A stretch of 64,000 nt of DNA from JAFGAS01 sp963809875 (GTDB lineage Bacteria; Desulfobacterota; Zymogenia; Zymogenales; Zymogenaceae). The DNA lies in contig CAWELC010000007.1 in NCBI GenBank assembly GCA_963809875.1, positions 1 to 64,000 on the forward strand, in the 5' to 3' direction. Positions 42,647 to 50,781 of the stretch are shown in pieces. Each line of letters opens with the position of its first letter. Positions within the stretch are counted from its first letter, which is position 1. The notes under the pieces were generated by a model, which was not told the origin of the DNA, did no database searches, and saw only the letters and a list, made by a program, of their open reading frames with translations. Both the position numbers and the translations under genes were made by a program.

Positions 42647-43495
42647 TTACCACGGCCGCACGTCCTTCAGGGGTGAGTCCTCTCTCGGGATCATGGAGGT
42701 CGCCTGTGTCCGGCAGACGTCGGCGCAGAGCCCACACCCCTGGCAGTTGAGGACCCGGGCGACCGGCTCGCCCCCGTTTCGCATTGCCCGGCCGTCCTCC
42801 CCGGCGAGCGCCCGCTCCTCGAAGGGGCAGGCGTCAACGCACGTGCCGCACCCGGTACACGTCTTCTCGTCGACCGTGGCCACCGACCGGGAGGGATAGA
42901 AGGCATAAGGTTCTTCCTTGAACATCCGGTAGGCGATGATCGGTACGCACGACTCCTTGCAGCAGTTGCAGATCACAAAGTAGTTGTCGCTCCCCCGGTA
43001 GTAGAGGTGCCGGTCGATCGACTGGATCATGCCCGCCTTTCGCGAGGTCCGGCAGATCTCCCGCGCCTCCTCTTTCGTGATGACCCGGTAGTCTTTGGGA
43101 AAGAGCTCCTTATACCAGATCGGGGCGGTTTGACGGATGACGATATCGGTCATGATCTCGTGGTCGCAGTTGTGGTTTCCGACCCGGCAGCGGCACGGAC
43201 CGACGGCGATGGCATGTTCGTCGGAGAGCCCGTCGATGAAGGCCAGGGTCTCCGGCAGCGTCGTTGCCTGGCAGACGATCCCGCGCGTGCCCAGGAAATG
43301 GGCGAAGAGATAGTAGAAGGGCTTTCGAAACCAGGCCCGCTTCATGATCGAAAAGCGGCTCACAAAAAAGAGGAACCTGAGGAGGTCGACCTCTCTCCAC
43401 GCGTAGCCCTTCAGCAGCAGGCGTCTGAGCGGGCTCGCCTCGTCGGTGATGTGCCCGAGTACGGCAAAAGAGAGAAGGGCCGTACTTAATTCCAT
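42647..43495 (-). CDS. Ferredoxin-type 4Fe-4S protein with additional cysteine motifs
   Basis: 282 residues. The C-terminal third carries two 4Fe-4S motifs: CTGCGTCVDACPFEERAL and CQGCGLCADVCRTQAT. Upstream, VGPCRCRVGNHNCDHE and FVICNCCKESC are two extra Cys clusters, found in a family of anaerobe Fe-S proteins of unknown function. N-terminal residues 1-80 are helical and amphipathic (LLRFLFFVSRFSIMKRAW), perhaps membrane-associated. It may deliver ferredoxin-level electrons; no partner is certain. Start after GAGGT. Confidence 0.8.
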   Translation of the reverse strand: MELSTALLSFAVLGHITDEASPLRRLLLKGYAWREVDLLRFLFFVSRFSIMKRAWFRKPFYYLFAHFLGTRGIVCQATTLPETLAFIDGLSDEHAIAVGPCRCRVGNHNCDHEIMTDIVIRQTAPIWYKELFPKDYRVITKEEAREICRTSRKAGMIQSIDRHLYYRGSDNYFVICNCCKESCVPIIAYRMFKEEPYAFYPSRSVATVDEKTCTGCGTCVDACPFEERALAGEDGRAMRNGGEPVARVLNCQGCGLCADVCRTQATSMIPREDSPLKDVRPW

Positions 43496-43569
43496 AACGT
43501 AACCTCGTTTTTCCGATGAGTCCGGTGTTGACAGCTATGTGGGGTGTAGTCTGTCCCCTTATGTATACC

Positions 43570-43664
43570 GTCATTGCGAGGAGGCGGAGCCGACGAAGCA
43601 ATCCCCTTGTCATACGGTGACAGTCAGGGGATTGCCACGCCACCTATCGGTGGCTCGCAATGAC
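43570..43664. repeat. Dispersed repeat with 10-bp terminal inverted repeats (GTCATTGCGA ... TCGCAATGAC)
   Basis: The 95-base element starts GTCATTGCGAGGAGGCGGAG and ends GGTGGCTCGCAATGAC. Internal segments (CAATCCCC and GGGGATTG) are also inverted, so the whole can fold into a cruciform. Fragments of the same family recur in 48730-49660. It is a non-coding MITE/REP-like element and fills most of the gap between the Fe-S gene and the acyl-CoA synthetase. Confidence 0.75.
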
Positions 43665-43749
43665 GGCGAAGTGCCGGAAGACACGAATGTGGTGTCCTCT
43701 CTCTCCCGTCGGGCCCCCAAAAGGCGGGCCTCTTGGGGTAACTTCTCGC

Positions 43750-45378
43750 CTACCTGCCCGTCTTGTCGAACTCCTCTTTGAGCCTGAGCTTCATGATCTT
43801 TCCCACCGGGGTGAGTGGCAGCGACTCCCGGAAAACGATCTGCCGGGGCACCTTGTAGTCGGCCAGGTGCTGTTTGCAGTAGGCCTTGAGCTCTTCCTCG
43901 GTGGGATCGGTGCCCGGCCGCGGCACGACGTAGTAGCGGCCCACCTCACCCAGCACCGGGTCCGGCACCCCGATGCCGGCCGCCATCAGGACCTTGGGGT
44001 GCTTGCCGAGGAGGTTTTCCACCTCCACCGGGTAGACGTTGTAGCCGCCCTGCAAATACATCTCCTTCTTCCTGCCCTTGAGCGTGATGTAGCCGTGCTC
44101 ATCGAGGCTGCCCATGTCGCCCGTGTGGAGCCACCCGTCCTTTTCGAAGGTCTCGGCACTCTCTTCGGGCATCCGGAAGTAGCCGCGGCAGACCGCGTCG
44201 CCCAGAAAGCAGAGCTCGCCGACCTCGCCCGTTGGCAGCCCGGCGCCCTGCGGGTCGACCACCTTGACCCGAAAATCGCCGATCGGCTTGCCGATGGAGC
44301 GCACGGTTGTCTCGAAATCGCTGTCCCAGGGGGAAAGCACCACCGCCCCGGAAGTCTCCGAGAGGCCGTAGAGGTTCATCACCTTTGCGTTGGGAAAGAC
44401 CTCCTGTATCCGCGTCAGCAGCGCCGGCTCCGCGTTGGAGCCGCCGCAGATCGCAAGCCTCACGGAACTCATGTCGAGCTTTAAGAAATCCGGGTTCATG
44501 AAGAGGATGGTGTAGAGGGTGGGCACGCCCCCGTAGACCGTGGGTTTGTAGGCCGCGGCTTGCCGTATTACGTCTGCCGGGTCGGGCAGGGGGATCAGCA
44601 CCCCGGGCGCCTTGGCCAGGACGCTGGAGAGGATCGCGCAGGTGATCCCCCCGACGTGGTTGAGCGGGAGCACCACCAGCATGCTGTCCTCGTGGGTCAT
44701 ATTGGCGTGCTCGACCTGGGCGCGGGCCGAGGCGAGCTGGCTCTTGTGGGAGATGGCCGCCCCCTTCGGTTTTCCGGTAGTGCCGGAGGTGTAGATGATG
44801 ATGATCAGGTCGTCGGGGACGACGGCCCGCCGGGCCGCCGCAAGCTCCGCCCGGTCGACCTTCGTCTGCTCGAGCTCGCGGTAGGAGTGCCCGCCACCGA
44901 ACTTTTCGATCGCGCCCGCCGGGGTCGAATCGGTCTGGATGAAGATAAAATCGGAGACGGTGGGGATCTTTTTGCGAAACGAGTCGAAAAATCCCACGTA
45001 GTCAAAACCGCCCAGGTCCGTGATGGTCACCAGGGCCCTCGTTTCGCTCTGGTTGAGCATATATTCGAGCTCCACGTCCCGGTAGCGGACGTTGAGGGCC
45101 ACTATCGTCGCCCCGATCTTGGCGGCGGCAAAATAGGTGTAGAGCCACTCGGGCTGGTTGGGGCCGATCATCCCGATGCGGTCCCCGCGCCCGATCCCGA
45201 GCGCGAGCAGCCCCGCCGCCACCCGGTCGGAGGCCGCGTCCACGTCTCTGAAGCTGATCTCTTTTCCGCGAAAGATATAGGCCGTTCGGGAGGAGCCGTC
45301 CGGCAGCGGCCGGGCGGCCTCGGAAAGGGCATCGTGGATCAGGTTTGTCGGGCAAAGGGTTGTGCCGGTCGGTTTCAT
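43750..45378 (-). CDS. AMP-forming acyl-CoA synthetase (FadD-like)
   Basis: 542 residues, complete: LIIIIYTSGTTGKPKGAAIS (P-loop), NLYGLSETSGAVVLS (adenylate motif), GWLHTGDMGSLDEHGYITLK, GRKKEMYLQGGYNVYPVEVE and PLTPVGKIMKLRLKEE (catalytic Lys). Medium or long-chain acids are likely substrates. It lies close to, but is separated by a repeat from, the AOR cluster and could extend acid activation. Intact. Confidence 0.9.
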   Translation of the reverse strand: MKPTGTTLCPTNLIHDALSEAARPLPDGSSRTAYIFRGKEISFRDVDAASDRVAAGLLALGIGRGDRIGMIGPNQPEWLYTYFAAAKIGATIVALNVRYRDVELEYMLNQSETRALVTITDLGGFDYVGFFDSFRKKIPTVSDFIFIQTDSTPAGAIEKFGGGHSYRELEQTKVDRAELAAARRAVVPDDLIIIIYTSGTTGKPKGAAISHKSQLASARAQVEHANMTHEDSMLVVLPLNHVGGITCAILSSVLAKAPGVLIPLPDPADVIRQAAAYKPTVYGGVPTLYTILFMNPDFLKLDMSSVRLAICGGSNAEPALLTRIQEVFPNAKVMNLYGLSETSGAVVLSPWDSDFETTVRSIGKPIGDFRVKVVDPQGAGLPTGEVGELCFLGDAVCRGYFRMPEESAETFEKDGWLHTGDMGSLDEHGYITLKGRKKEMYLQGGYNVYPVEVENLLGKHPKVLMAAGIGVPDPVLGEVGRYYVVPRPGTDPTEEELKAYCKQHLADYKVPRQIVFRESLPLTPVGKIMKLRLKEEFDKTGR

Positions 45379-45579
45379 GGGCGGACTCCAAAAAGGGTTG
45401 AACGAGATGCCTTTCTTGTCAAATCGCTCATAGGCTTTTGCTGTCCGGAGGAGTGGGGCCGCAAGTGAGAACGCCGTCGGGTATAGGCAATAGACTACAT
45501 GAGAACGTCGGCCGAATCAATCGAAAAAGCGCATCCATCGCCGCCGTCAGCCGTCCCGCACGGGTTGTCCCCGCAGCTC

Positions 45580-45608
45580 TTGACAAGTGCCTTTCCTGCT
45601 GGTATCGT
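45580..45608 (+). promoter_or_regulatory. Promoter of the zinc-ribbon protein gene
   Basis: TTGACA (45580-45585), 17 bases, TATCGT (45603-45608). The start site is near 45615, 26 bases before the ATG. Confidence 0.65.
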
Positions 45609-45640
45609 TCACTTTCTTAAAACGAGGATCGAGAGGCGCA

Positions 45641-46000
45641 ATGGGAATCGAGATCATCCTGACAGAGGGGGTAAAACCGCCGGAGCTGACCAACGGCGGG
45701 ACGTATAACCGCCAGCAGCATGCCGTAACGCTGCCCCGCGGGGCCTTTATCATCGGTGTCGGAGGCTTTCTGTTTGACGAGGTATCGGCGGACGGGACGA
45801 TGCAGGATGCGACCAACCGCTTCTGGCTCCGGTTTGTCGATATTAAGTACATCAGGACGACCGAGGGAAAACTCCTCTTTCGCAACTTCGACCTCTGCCC
45901 GGACTGCGACGTGATGGATCACGTCTTCAGGAACGATCGGAAGCGCGGCGTGGTGCGCTCGTGTCGGCGGTGCGGGAGGGAATTGCCGATCCGAGAGTGA
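45641..46000 (+). CDS. Hypothetical protein with C-terminal zinc ribbon
   Basis: It starts MGIEIILTEGVKPPELTNGG after GAGAGG. 119 residues: a beta-rich N-terminal part (VTLPRGAFIIGVGGFLFDEV, NRFWLRFVDIKYIRTTEGKL) and two CxxC pairs (CPDC and CRRC, about 22 residues apart) that should bind zinc. I do not recognise the family. Possibly regulatory or nucleic-acid binding. It stands alone, with a promoter before it and no partner. A weak terminator-like CAGG/CCTG hairpin with a TTTTTT run lies at 46078-46104. Confidence 0.65.
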   Translation: MGIEIILTEGVKPPELTNGGTYNRQQHAVTLPRGAFIIGVGGFLFDEVSADGTMQDATNRFWLRFVDIKYIRTTEGKLLFRNFDLCPDCDVMDHVFRNDRKRGVVRSCRRCGRELPIRE

Positions 46001-46313
46001 GTAGTGTCTCTCGACGGGTCGCAGCTGAGCTGGAGGTGAGCTGCCCGGCAAGCTATAAGAAGTTGGAGCGACACGAAAACACAGGCGTGTCCTGCGTTTT
46101 TTGTACAGGCCTGCAAAATAATTTGCACCACAGGCCACATAAATAGTCAATAATAACAGCTAGATCCCACGCGTGCTGAAATCTTTTGCATACCGTTGAT
46201 TCCCCGCCCATCCGCCCACACATCAGCCCGTGAATACTTAGTCTATCCGTGACACAAACTGCGCCTTTTCTCCCATAACTGACCGAAATTACTCAAGATT
46301 TCCCGCTCCAAGT

Positions 46314-46329
46314 TGGCACGGCGATTGCT
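46314..46329 (+). promoter_or_regulatory. Sigma-54 promoter (-24/-12)
   Basis: TGGCACG-N4-TTGCT matches the sigma-54 consensus at every conserved base. The start site should be near 46340, some 80 bases before the first V4R gene. The rest of the 420-base gap (46001-46313) shows no gene; an enhancer site for an activator was not identified. Confidence 0.75.
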
Positions 46330-46420
46330 CTTATAGTATATCAGCCGCGATGGCCCGCCGGCACAGCCGGAAAATCGTGCCCCGGACTGACGCGCGGCGC
46401 CACCATAGAGGAGCAAAACC

Positions 46421-47110
46421 ATGACGCACTTGAAGGCAGTTGGTGTTCCACCGGACCTCGTACCGGTCTTCGAGGCCGCCGAGGAGAAGATCAAGGGATT
46501 TTTCGATACCATTCAGCCCTATCCCGAAAAGGGGAGGATAGAAATCGGGGGGACGAGGTTCATGTGGGCCCAGGCGCGCGGAATGGCCCTTGCCTTCCGG
46601 GATACGATCGCCGACATCTACGGAGAAAAGGGCACCGAGCAGATCCTGTACAAATTCGGCCATTCGCTCGGCTCTGAGGAGGCCAAGGCCTTCATCAAGC
46701 GTTTCAAGTTGAAAGACCCGGTAGAAAAGCTCGCGGCCGGCCCGGTCTATTTCGCCTATACCGGCTGGGCGTTCGTCGAGTTCCTTCCATCCAGCAGACC
46801 GGCGCCCAACGAGGACTGCATCATGACGTACAACCATCCGGGATCCTTCGAAGCCGAGTTCTATATTGCGGAGAAGAAGAAGGCCGACCACCCCATCTGT
46901 TTCATCAATGCCGGATACTCATCGGGGTGGTCGGCCGAGAGCTTCGGCCTTCCGCTCGAGTCGCGGGAGGTCACCTGCCAGGCGCAGGGGGACGAGCACT
47001 GCACCTTCGTCATGACCCACCGCAACAAGATGCTGGAGAGGCTCGATAAATTCAGGGAGCTCCTGAAGACCAAGAAACGCTCCGAGATCACGGCAGAGGA
47101 CCTCCTGTAG
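46421..47110 (+). CDS. V4R-domain sensor-type protein 1
   Basis: 229 residues starting MTHLKAVGVPPDLVPVFEAA after GAGGAG. The N-terminal part resembles the XylR/DmpR sensory domain (GRIEIGGTRFMWAQARGMAL). A V4R domain ends it: INAGYSSGWSAESFGLPLES and then the Cys pair in VTCQAQGDEHCTFVM. V4R domains bind small hydrophobic ligands and usually sit in front of sigma-54 activator ATPase domains (XylR, DmpR), which is absent here. The gene is first in a run of three homologues. Confidence 0.85.
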   Translation: MTHLKAVGVPPDLVPVFEAAEEKIKGFFDTIQPYPEKGRIEIGGTRFMWAQARGMALAFRDTIADIYGEKGTEQILYKFGHSLGSEEAKAFIKRFKLKDPVEKLAAGPVYFAYTGWAFVEFLPSSRPAPNEDCIMTYNHPGSFEAEFYIAEKKKADHPICFINAGYSSGWSAESFGLPLESREVTCQAQGDEHCTFVMTHRNKMLERLDKFRELLKTKKRSEITAEDLL

Positions 47111-47244
47111 GAAATGGGGACTGCTTGAGGTAAGCGGGGTTCGCTCAGCACTATCTGCGCGGCAAGGCTCATGCGAGCCCTGCGGCTTTACACCGATTGG
47201 AGGGATACGGTTATGGGGCGGTTACCGGGTGAGAGGAGTCAGGT

Positions 47245-47793
47245 ATGAACGTCGGCACATTCAGGTTTGATGAACACCTGTCATACGAGCCCGAGCGGGG
47301 CCGGATTCTCTTCAAAGACGAGCGGATGGTTATGATGAGCGCCGATTCTTTCGGAACCCTTCTCAAGGAGATTATCGAGATCGACGGGATCGGGATGGCC
47401 CGGATCTTCATGCGGCGCTTCGGCGAGACCGCCGGCGTCAACGACGCGCGGACGATCAAGGAGAAGCTGTCCCCCGATACCGACGTGGACTGGCTCGCCT
47501 TCGGCCCCATTATTCACAGCTGGGAGGGGATGGTCAGGGCCGTGCCGGAAGTCATCGAGGTCGACCGGGCTTCGGGCACGTTCCACATGAAAGGGAGATG
47601 GGAGCACTCGTTCTTCGCCGAGCAGTACCTCAAGAACTTCGGAAAATCCAGGGACCCGGTCTGCTGGCTTTTGACGGGGTATGCCACCGGGTACGCGTCC
47701 GAGTTCTTCGGCAAGAGACTGGTCGCCAGGGAAACCGCCTGCGTGGCCAGGGGGGACGACGTCTGCCGGTTTGAGATCGTGACGGAAGAGTAG
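47245..47793 (+). CDS. V4R-domain sensor-type protein 2
   Basis: 182 residues starting MNVGTFRFDEHLSYEPERGR after GAGAGGAG. It has the same layout as its neighbour but shorter: RILFKDERMVMMSADSFGTL, a helical middle, and TGYATGYASEFFGKRLVARE with ACVARGDDVC. V4R and XylR-N type ligand domain without an effector domain. A terminator follows, so genes 1 and 2 may form one transcript. Confidence 0.85.
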   Translation: MNVGTFRFDEHLSYEPERGRILFKDERMVMMSADSFGTLLKEIIEIDGIGMARIFMRRFGETAGVNDARTIKEKLSPDTDVDWLAFGPIIHSWEGMVRAVPEVIEVDRASGTFHMKGRWEHSFFAEQYLKNFGKSRDPVCWLLTGYATGYASEFFGKRLVARETACVARGDDVCRFEIVTEE

Positions 47794-47813
47794 CCTTGAC
47801 CGACGCGAACACG

Positions 47814-47844
47814 GAGGGGGGGAGCGACGCCCCCCTCTTTTTTG
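47814..47844 (+). terminator. Terminator after the second V4R gene
   Basis: GAGGGGGGG and CCCCCCCTC (with minor slippage) around AGCGACG, followed by seven T residues. Confidence 0.85.
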
Positions 47845-47990
47845 CCCTCCGCAATGAGGGGCATCCCCGGACGACGCGAGCACGAGCGGAGTTTTGACAC
47901 TCTACCGTGAAATGGGACAGCCGGAGCCAAACGGAGCCGCAAGCCATTTTGCACATCCATTATGAACACTTTCTACAGGAGTCGGCCGGC

Positions 47991-48587
47991 ATGAACAGCG
48001 ACGAAAAAAAAGCGACGAATATGTCCATTCGGGCGGCGGTGGATTGCTTCACCGAAATCATGGGGGAAAACGGTGCGAGGATAATCTTCAGGAACGCGGG
48101 GTTCGAGAAGATCTATGACAATCCCCCGCCGTACGACCTGAATCCCAACATCTCCGTGGAGGCACAGACCCGGCTCTATACCGAGGTCGCCAACCTCGTC
48201 GGGCTCAAAGGGGCGCTGGGTATATGGAGGCGGGTCGGGTACTCGGCCGTAAAATACGGCAATGAGCTCGGCCACGCCTTTGACGGCTATAAAGATCTTC
48301 CGCCCGACGAAAAATACAACAAAAGCAGCGAGCTCCTCTCGATGGCGATAGGAAAGGGAAAGGTGGTGATGAGCGGCGCGGGGAGAGTCGATTTTGACTG
48401 CTTTGACTGCACGGTATGCTCGCCGTATTACAGCTCGGATGCGAACAGGGCGGTCTGTTTTACCTATACGGGCGCGCTTCAATATATTGCCGATTGGGCG
48501 TTCGGTAAAAACGCCGCACAGGTCATCGAGACAAAATGCAAGGCAAAGGGCGACGACACGTGCTACTACGAGCTGAAGATGGCATAG
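47991..48587 (+). CDS. V4R-domain sensor-type protein 3
   Basis: The start MNSDEKKATNMSIRAAVDCF follows AGGAG by 9 bases; an upstream ATG in frame lacks a ribosome site. 198 residues: a helical N-terminal part (FTEIMGENGARIIFRNAGFE), LSMAIGKGKVVMSGAGRVDF and the V4R end YTGALQYIADWAFGKNAAQV with KCKAKGDDTCYYEL. DCFDCTVC adds three cysteines not seen in the other two and could bind a metal. The family is the same as the neighbours; the ligand is unknown. Confidence 0.8.
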   Translation: MNSDEKKATNMSIRAAVDCFTEIMGENGARIIFRNAGFEKIYDNPPPYDLNPNISVEAQTRLYTEVANLVGLKGALGIWRRVGYSAVKYGNELGHAFDGYKDLPPDEKYNKSSELLSMAIGKGKVVMSGAGRVDFDCFDCTVCSPYYSSDANRAVCFTYTGALQYIADWAFGKNAAQVIETKCKAKGDDTCYYELKMA

Positions 48588-48603
48588 GCTTCTCGATGGA
48601 GCT

Positions 48604-48630
48604 AAAAGGGGGGGCATCCCCCCTTTTTTA
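48604..48630 (+). terminator. Terminator after the third V4R gene
   Basis: GGGGGG-GCAT-CCCCCC hairpin with AAAA before and TTTTTT after. Confidence 0.85.
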
Positions 48631-48639
48631 TTTTAACCC

Positions 48640-49700
48640 ATGAATGCGGCCCCTACGGGGATTAACCCAATCGTGGAGACATTTGTAGGGGCGGCATTGA
48701 TGCCGCCCGGCTCTTCTTTATCGCCACTTAACCGTCATTGCGAGGGCCCGCAGGGCCCGTGGCAATCCCCTGACTGTCACCGGGAACCACCCCTGGTTGC
48801 GGGGAGCGTCCTGCCGCAGCCGCGAGGAGCCTTGGCGACGTGCTGGGACGTGGCAATTTCGCCGCCCGGCGGGGGGGCGTTAACGAGAGGGGCGCAGCTG
48901 TCGACCGCCAAAATAACACCCAAAACAAGACTTGACCCTTACGCTCTCTGTCGCGGGGGTCCCGATGGGAAAGAATGGGCGGCATATATGCCGCCCCTAC
49001 GGGTGCTAAAAGGGTCCTATGTAGGGGCCGTTCGCGAACGGCCCGGCAGCCCGGTGGGCGGCTCGCGAGCCGCCCCTACGAGCAACACCCCGAAACCCGC
49101 GCTACCGACCCTCCACGGGCAACCTGTCGGTTCGCCCGTGCCACCCGTCGCGCGGAAGAGACGGGCGGTTTATCGGCGTTTTGGGGACGTAGTCAGGGGA
49201 TTGCCACGGCCGTCTACGACGGCCTCGCAATGATATGAAAAGTGTCGTTGAGAACCGCTCGCAATGACGGGATGAGGAGACGGACACCATGAATGGCGTC
49301 CCTACGGTTTCAAACACGTAATGAGTCTAACACCCGTAGGGGCTCGATTCATCGTGCCCGTTCCGCCCCCGCACGGGCAACCTGTCGGTTCGCCCGTGTC
49401 ACCCGTCGCGCGGAAGAGACAGGAGGTTTATCGGCGTTTTGGGGACGTAGTCAGGGGATTGCCACGTCGCCCGTATACGACGTCCTCGCAATGACGGCGA
49501 AAACAAAGCACGGCCTCGCAATGACGAGGAATTAAAAGGGCGGCATATATGCCGCCCCTACGGTTTATCACCCCACGAAAACTTCGTTTTCGCGGGGGCC
49601 CCGATCCAACCCGCCTTGCCCCCGCTCAAAGAGGAACAGAACGGTTCCTCGCAATGACGAAGAACAAAACGGGCGGCTCGCGAGCCGCCCGTATGGGTTC
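48640..49700. repeat. Cluster of palindromic intergenic repeats
   Basis: About 1.1 kb without genes, made of short repeats. (a) Palindromes of GTAGGGGCGGC/GCCGCCCCTAC type: GGGCGGCATATATGCCGCCC near 48973 and 49540, and CGGCTCGCGAGCCG variants near 49055 and 49675. (b) Pieces of the TCATTGCGA/TCGCAATGA family near 48735, 49200, 49255, 49490 and 49650. (c) A 95-bp direct repeat at 49114-49208 and 49372-49466, starting CACGGGCAACCTGTCGGTTC, differing at only a few positions. No array spacing of CRISPR type. Confidence 0.8.
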
Positions 49701-49724
49701 CAATGATGATGCGCCTCTATCACT

Positions 49725-50145
49725 TCATCGTGTGCCCGGCTCCTTCTTCGTCGCGATCGAGAGCTTCTCGAACCCCGCCCGTCTTGGCCGCGTCCATCAC
49801 CGAAACCACCGCCCCGTGGGTGGACTTCTCGTCGGCCTGGATGACGATCGTCCCCTCGGGGTTTTTCTTCCGTATCTCGGTGAGCTTGTCAAGGAGCGCG
49901 TCGGCGGTGTAGGGCTGGTCGTCCATGACGATCTCGTCTTCCCTGGTTACGATAACGACCACCTCCTCGCCGGGTTTGACGGTCTCTTCCACGGCCGAGC
50001 GGGGCAGCTCCACCTTGAGCCCGGAGGGGTGCACAAAGGTCGTCGCCAGGACGAAGAAGATGATCAGGTTGAGCACCACGTCGATCAGCGAGGTCAGGTT
50101 GATGAAGACCTCGCCGTTCGATTTGGCCTTCCTTCTGAAGTTCAC
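49725..50145 (-). CDS. ExbD/TolR-type biopolymer transport protein, C-terminal frameshift
   Basis: MNFRRKAKSNGEVFINLTSL followed by IDVVLNLIIFFVLATTF is the single transmembrane helix with the key Asp that lines the proton path. The periplasmic part contains LKVELPRSA and GTIVIQADEKSTHGAVVSVM. An extra G near 49783 changes the end; removing it gives AAKTGGFEKLSIATKKEPG ending at 49725, as in other ExbD proteins. About 140 residues. It works with the ExbB-like protein, overlapping by ATGA, to harness proton motive force for an outer-membrane or Tol-like system. Confidence 0.9.
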
Positions 50146-50771
50146 GGCCTCACCCCCTCATCGTCCGCCTTGATGAGCTCCACCAGCCCGATGCTGTATT
50201 GCTGCATGTCCAACACCAACTCCTTGACCCTGCCCAAGAGGTAGTGGTAGCCGATGAGGGCGGGGATGGCCACGGTAAGTCCGCCGGCCGTCGTGATGAG
50301 GGCCACCGAGATGCCGCCGGCCATCTGGGACGGGTCGGCCACGTTCCCGCCCACGACCTTGTTGAAGACCTGGATCATCCCCTGCACGGTGCCCAGGAGA
50401 CCCAGCAGCGGGCTGACCTGGGCGATAACCGAAAGCACTCCGATATACTTATCGAGATACTCGGCCTCCTGGCTTCCGACCTCCTCGACGGCCACCTTGA
50501 TGGTGTCGCGGCTCTTGCCGTAGTTCTTCATGGCCGCAAGGAAGATGCGCGCCATCGGCGAGCGGTCCCGCTTGAGCAGCGACAGCACGTCGCCCACCCG
50601 GTCGGCCTTCAGGAGATCCTCCACGTTCTGCAGCAGCTCCTCCGGGATGATCTTTTTCCTCCTGAGGTAAAAGTACCGCTCGAGGAAGACGCCCAGAGCG
50701 ATGACGGAACACAGCGCGATGGGGATCATCAGCGGCCCGCCGCTGATGATGAAATCAAGAAAGCTCTTCAT
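50142..50771 (-). CDS. ExbB/TolQ-type proton channel protein
   Basis: 209 residues with three transmembrane helices: MKSFLDFIISGGPLMIPIAL, then AQVSPLLGLLGTVQGMIQVF and AGGLTVAIPALIGYHYLLGR, the MotA/TolQ/ExbB signature. It forms the pentameric channel around ExbD. No TonB or TolA is adjacent. Preceded by the polysaccharide deacetylase-like gene with 10 bases between. Confidence 0.93.
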   Translation of the reverse strand: MKSFLDFIISGGPLMIPIALCSVIALGVFLERYFYLRRKKIIPEELLQNVEDLLKADRVGDVLSLLKRDRSPMARIFLAAMKNYGKSRDTIKVAVEEVGSQEAEYLDKYIGVLSVIAQVSPLLGLLGTVQGMIQVFNKVVGGNVADPSQMAGGISVALITTAGGLTVAIPALIGYHYLLGRVKELVLDMQQYSIGLVELIKADDEGVRP

Positions 50772-50781
50772 GCGTATCCAC

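Noticed and set aside
48728..49535. Several 60-200 codon frames in the repeat cluster
   Set aside because: They consist of translated palindromic repeats with repeated peptide fragments, and are not genes.
48640..49700. CRISPR array
   Set aside because: Repeats are of different families, irregularly spaced and palindromic, and no cas genes are present.
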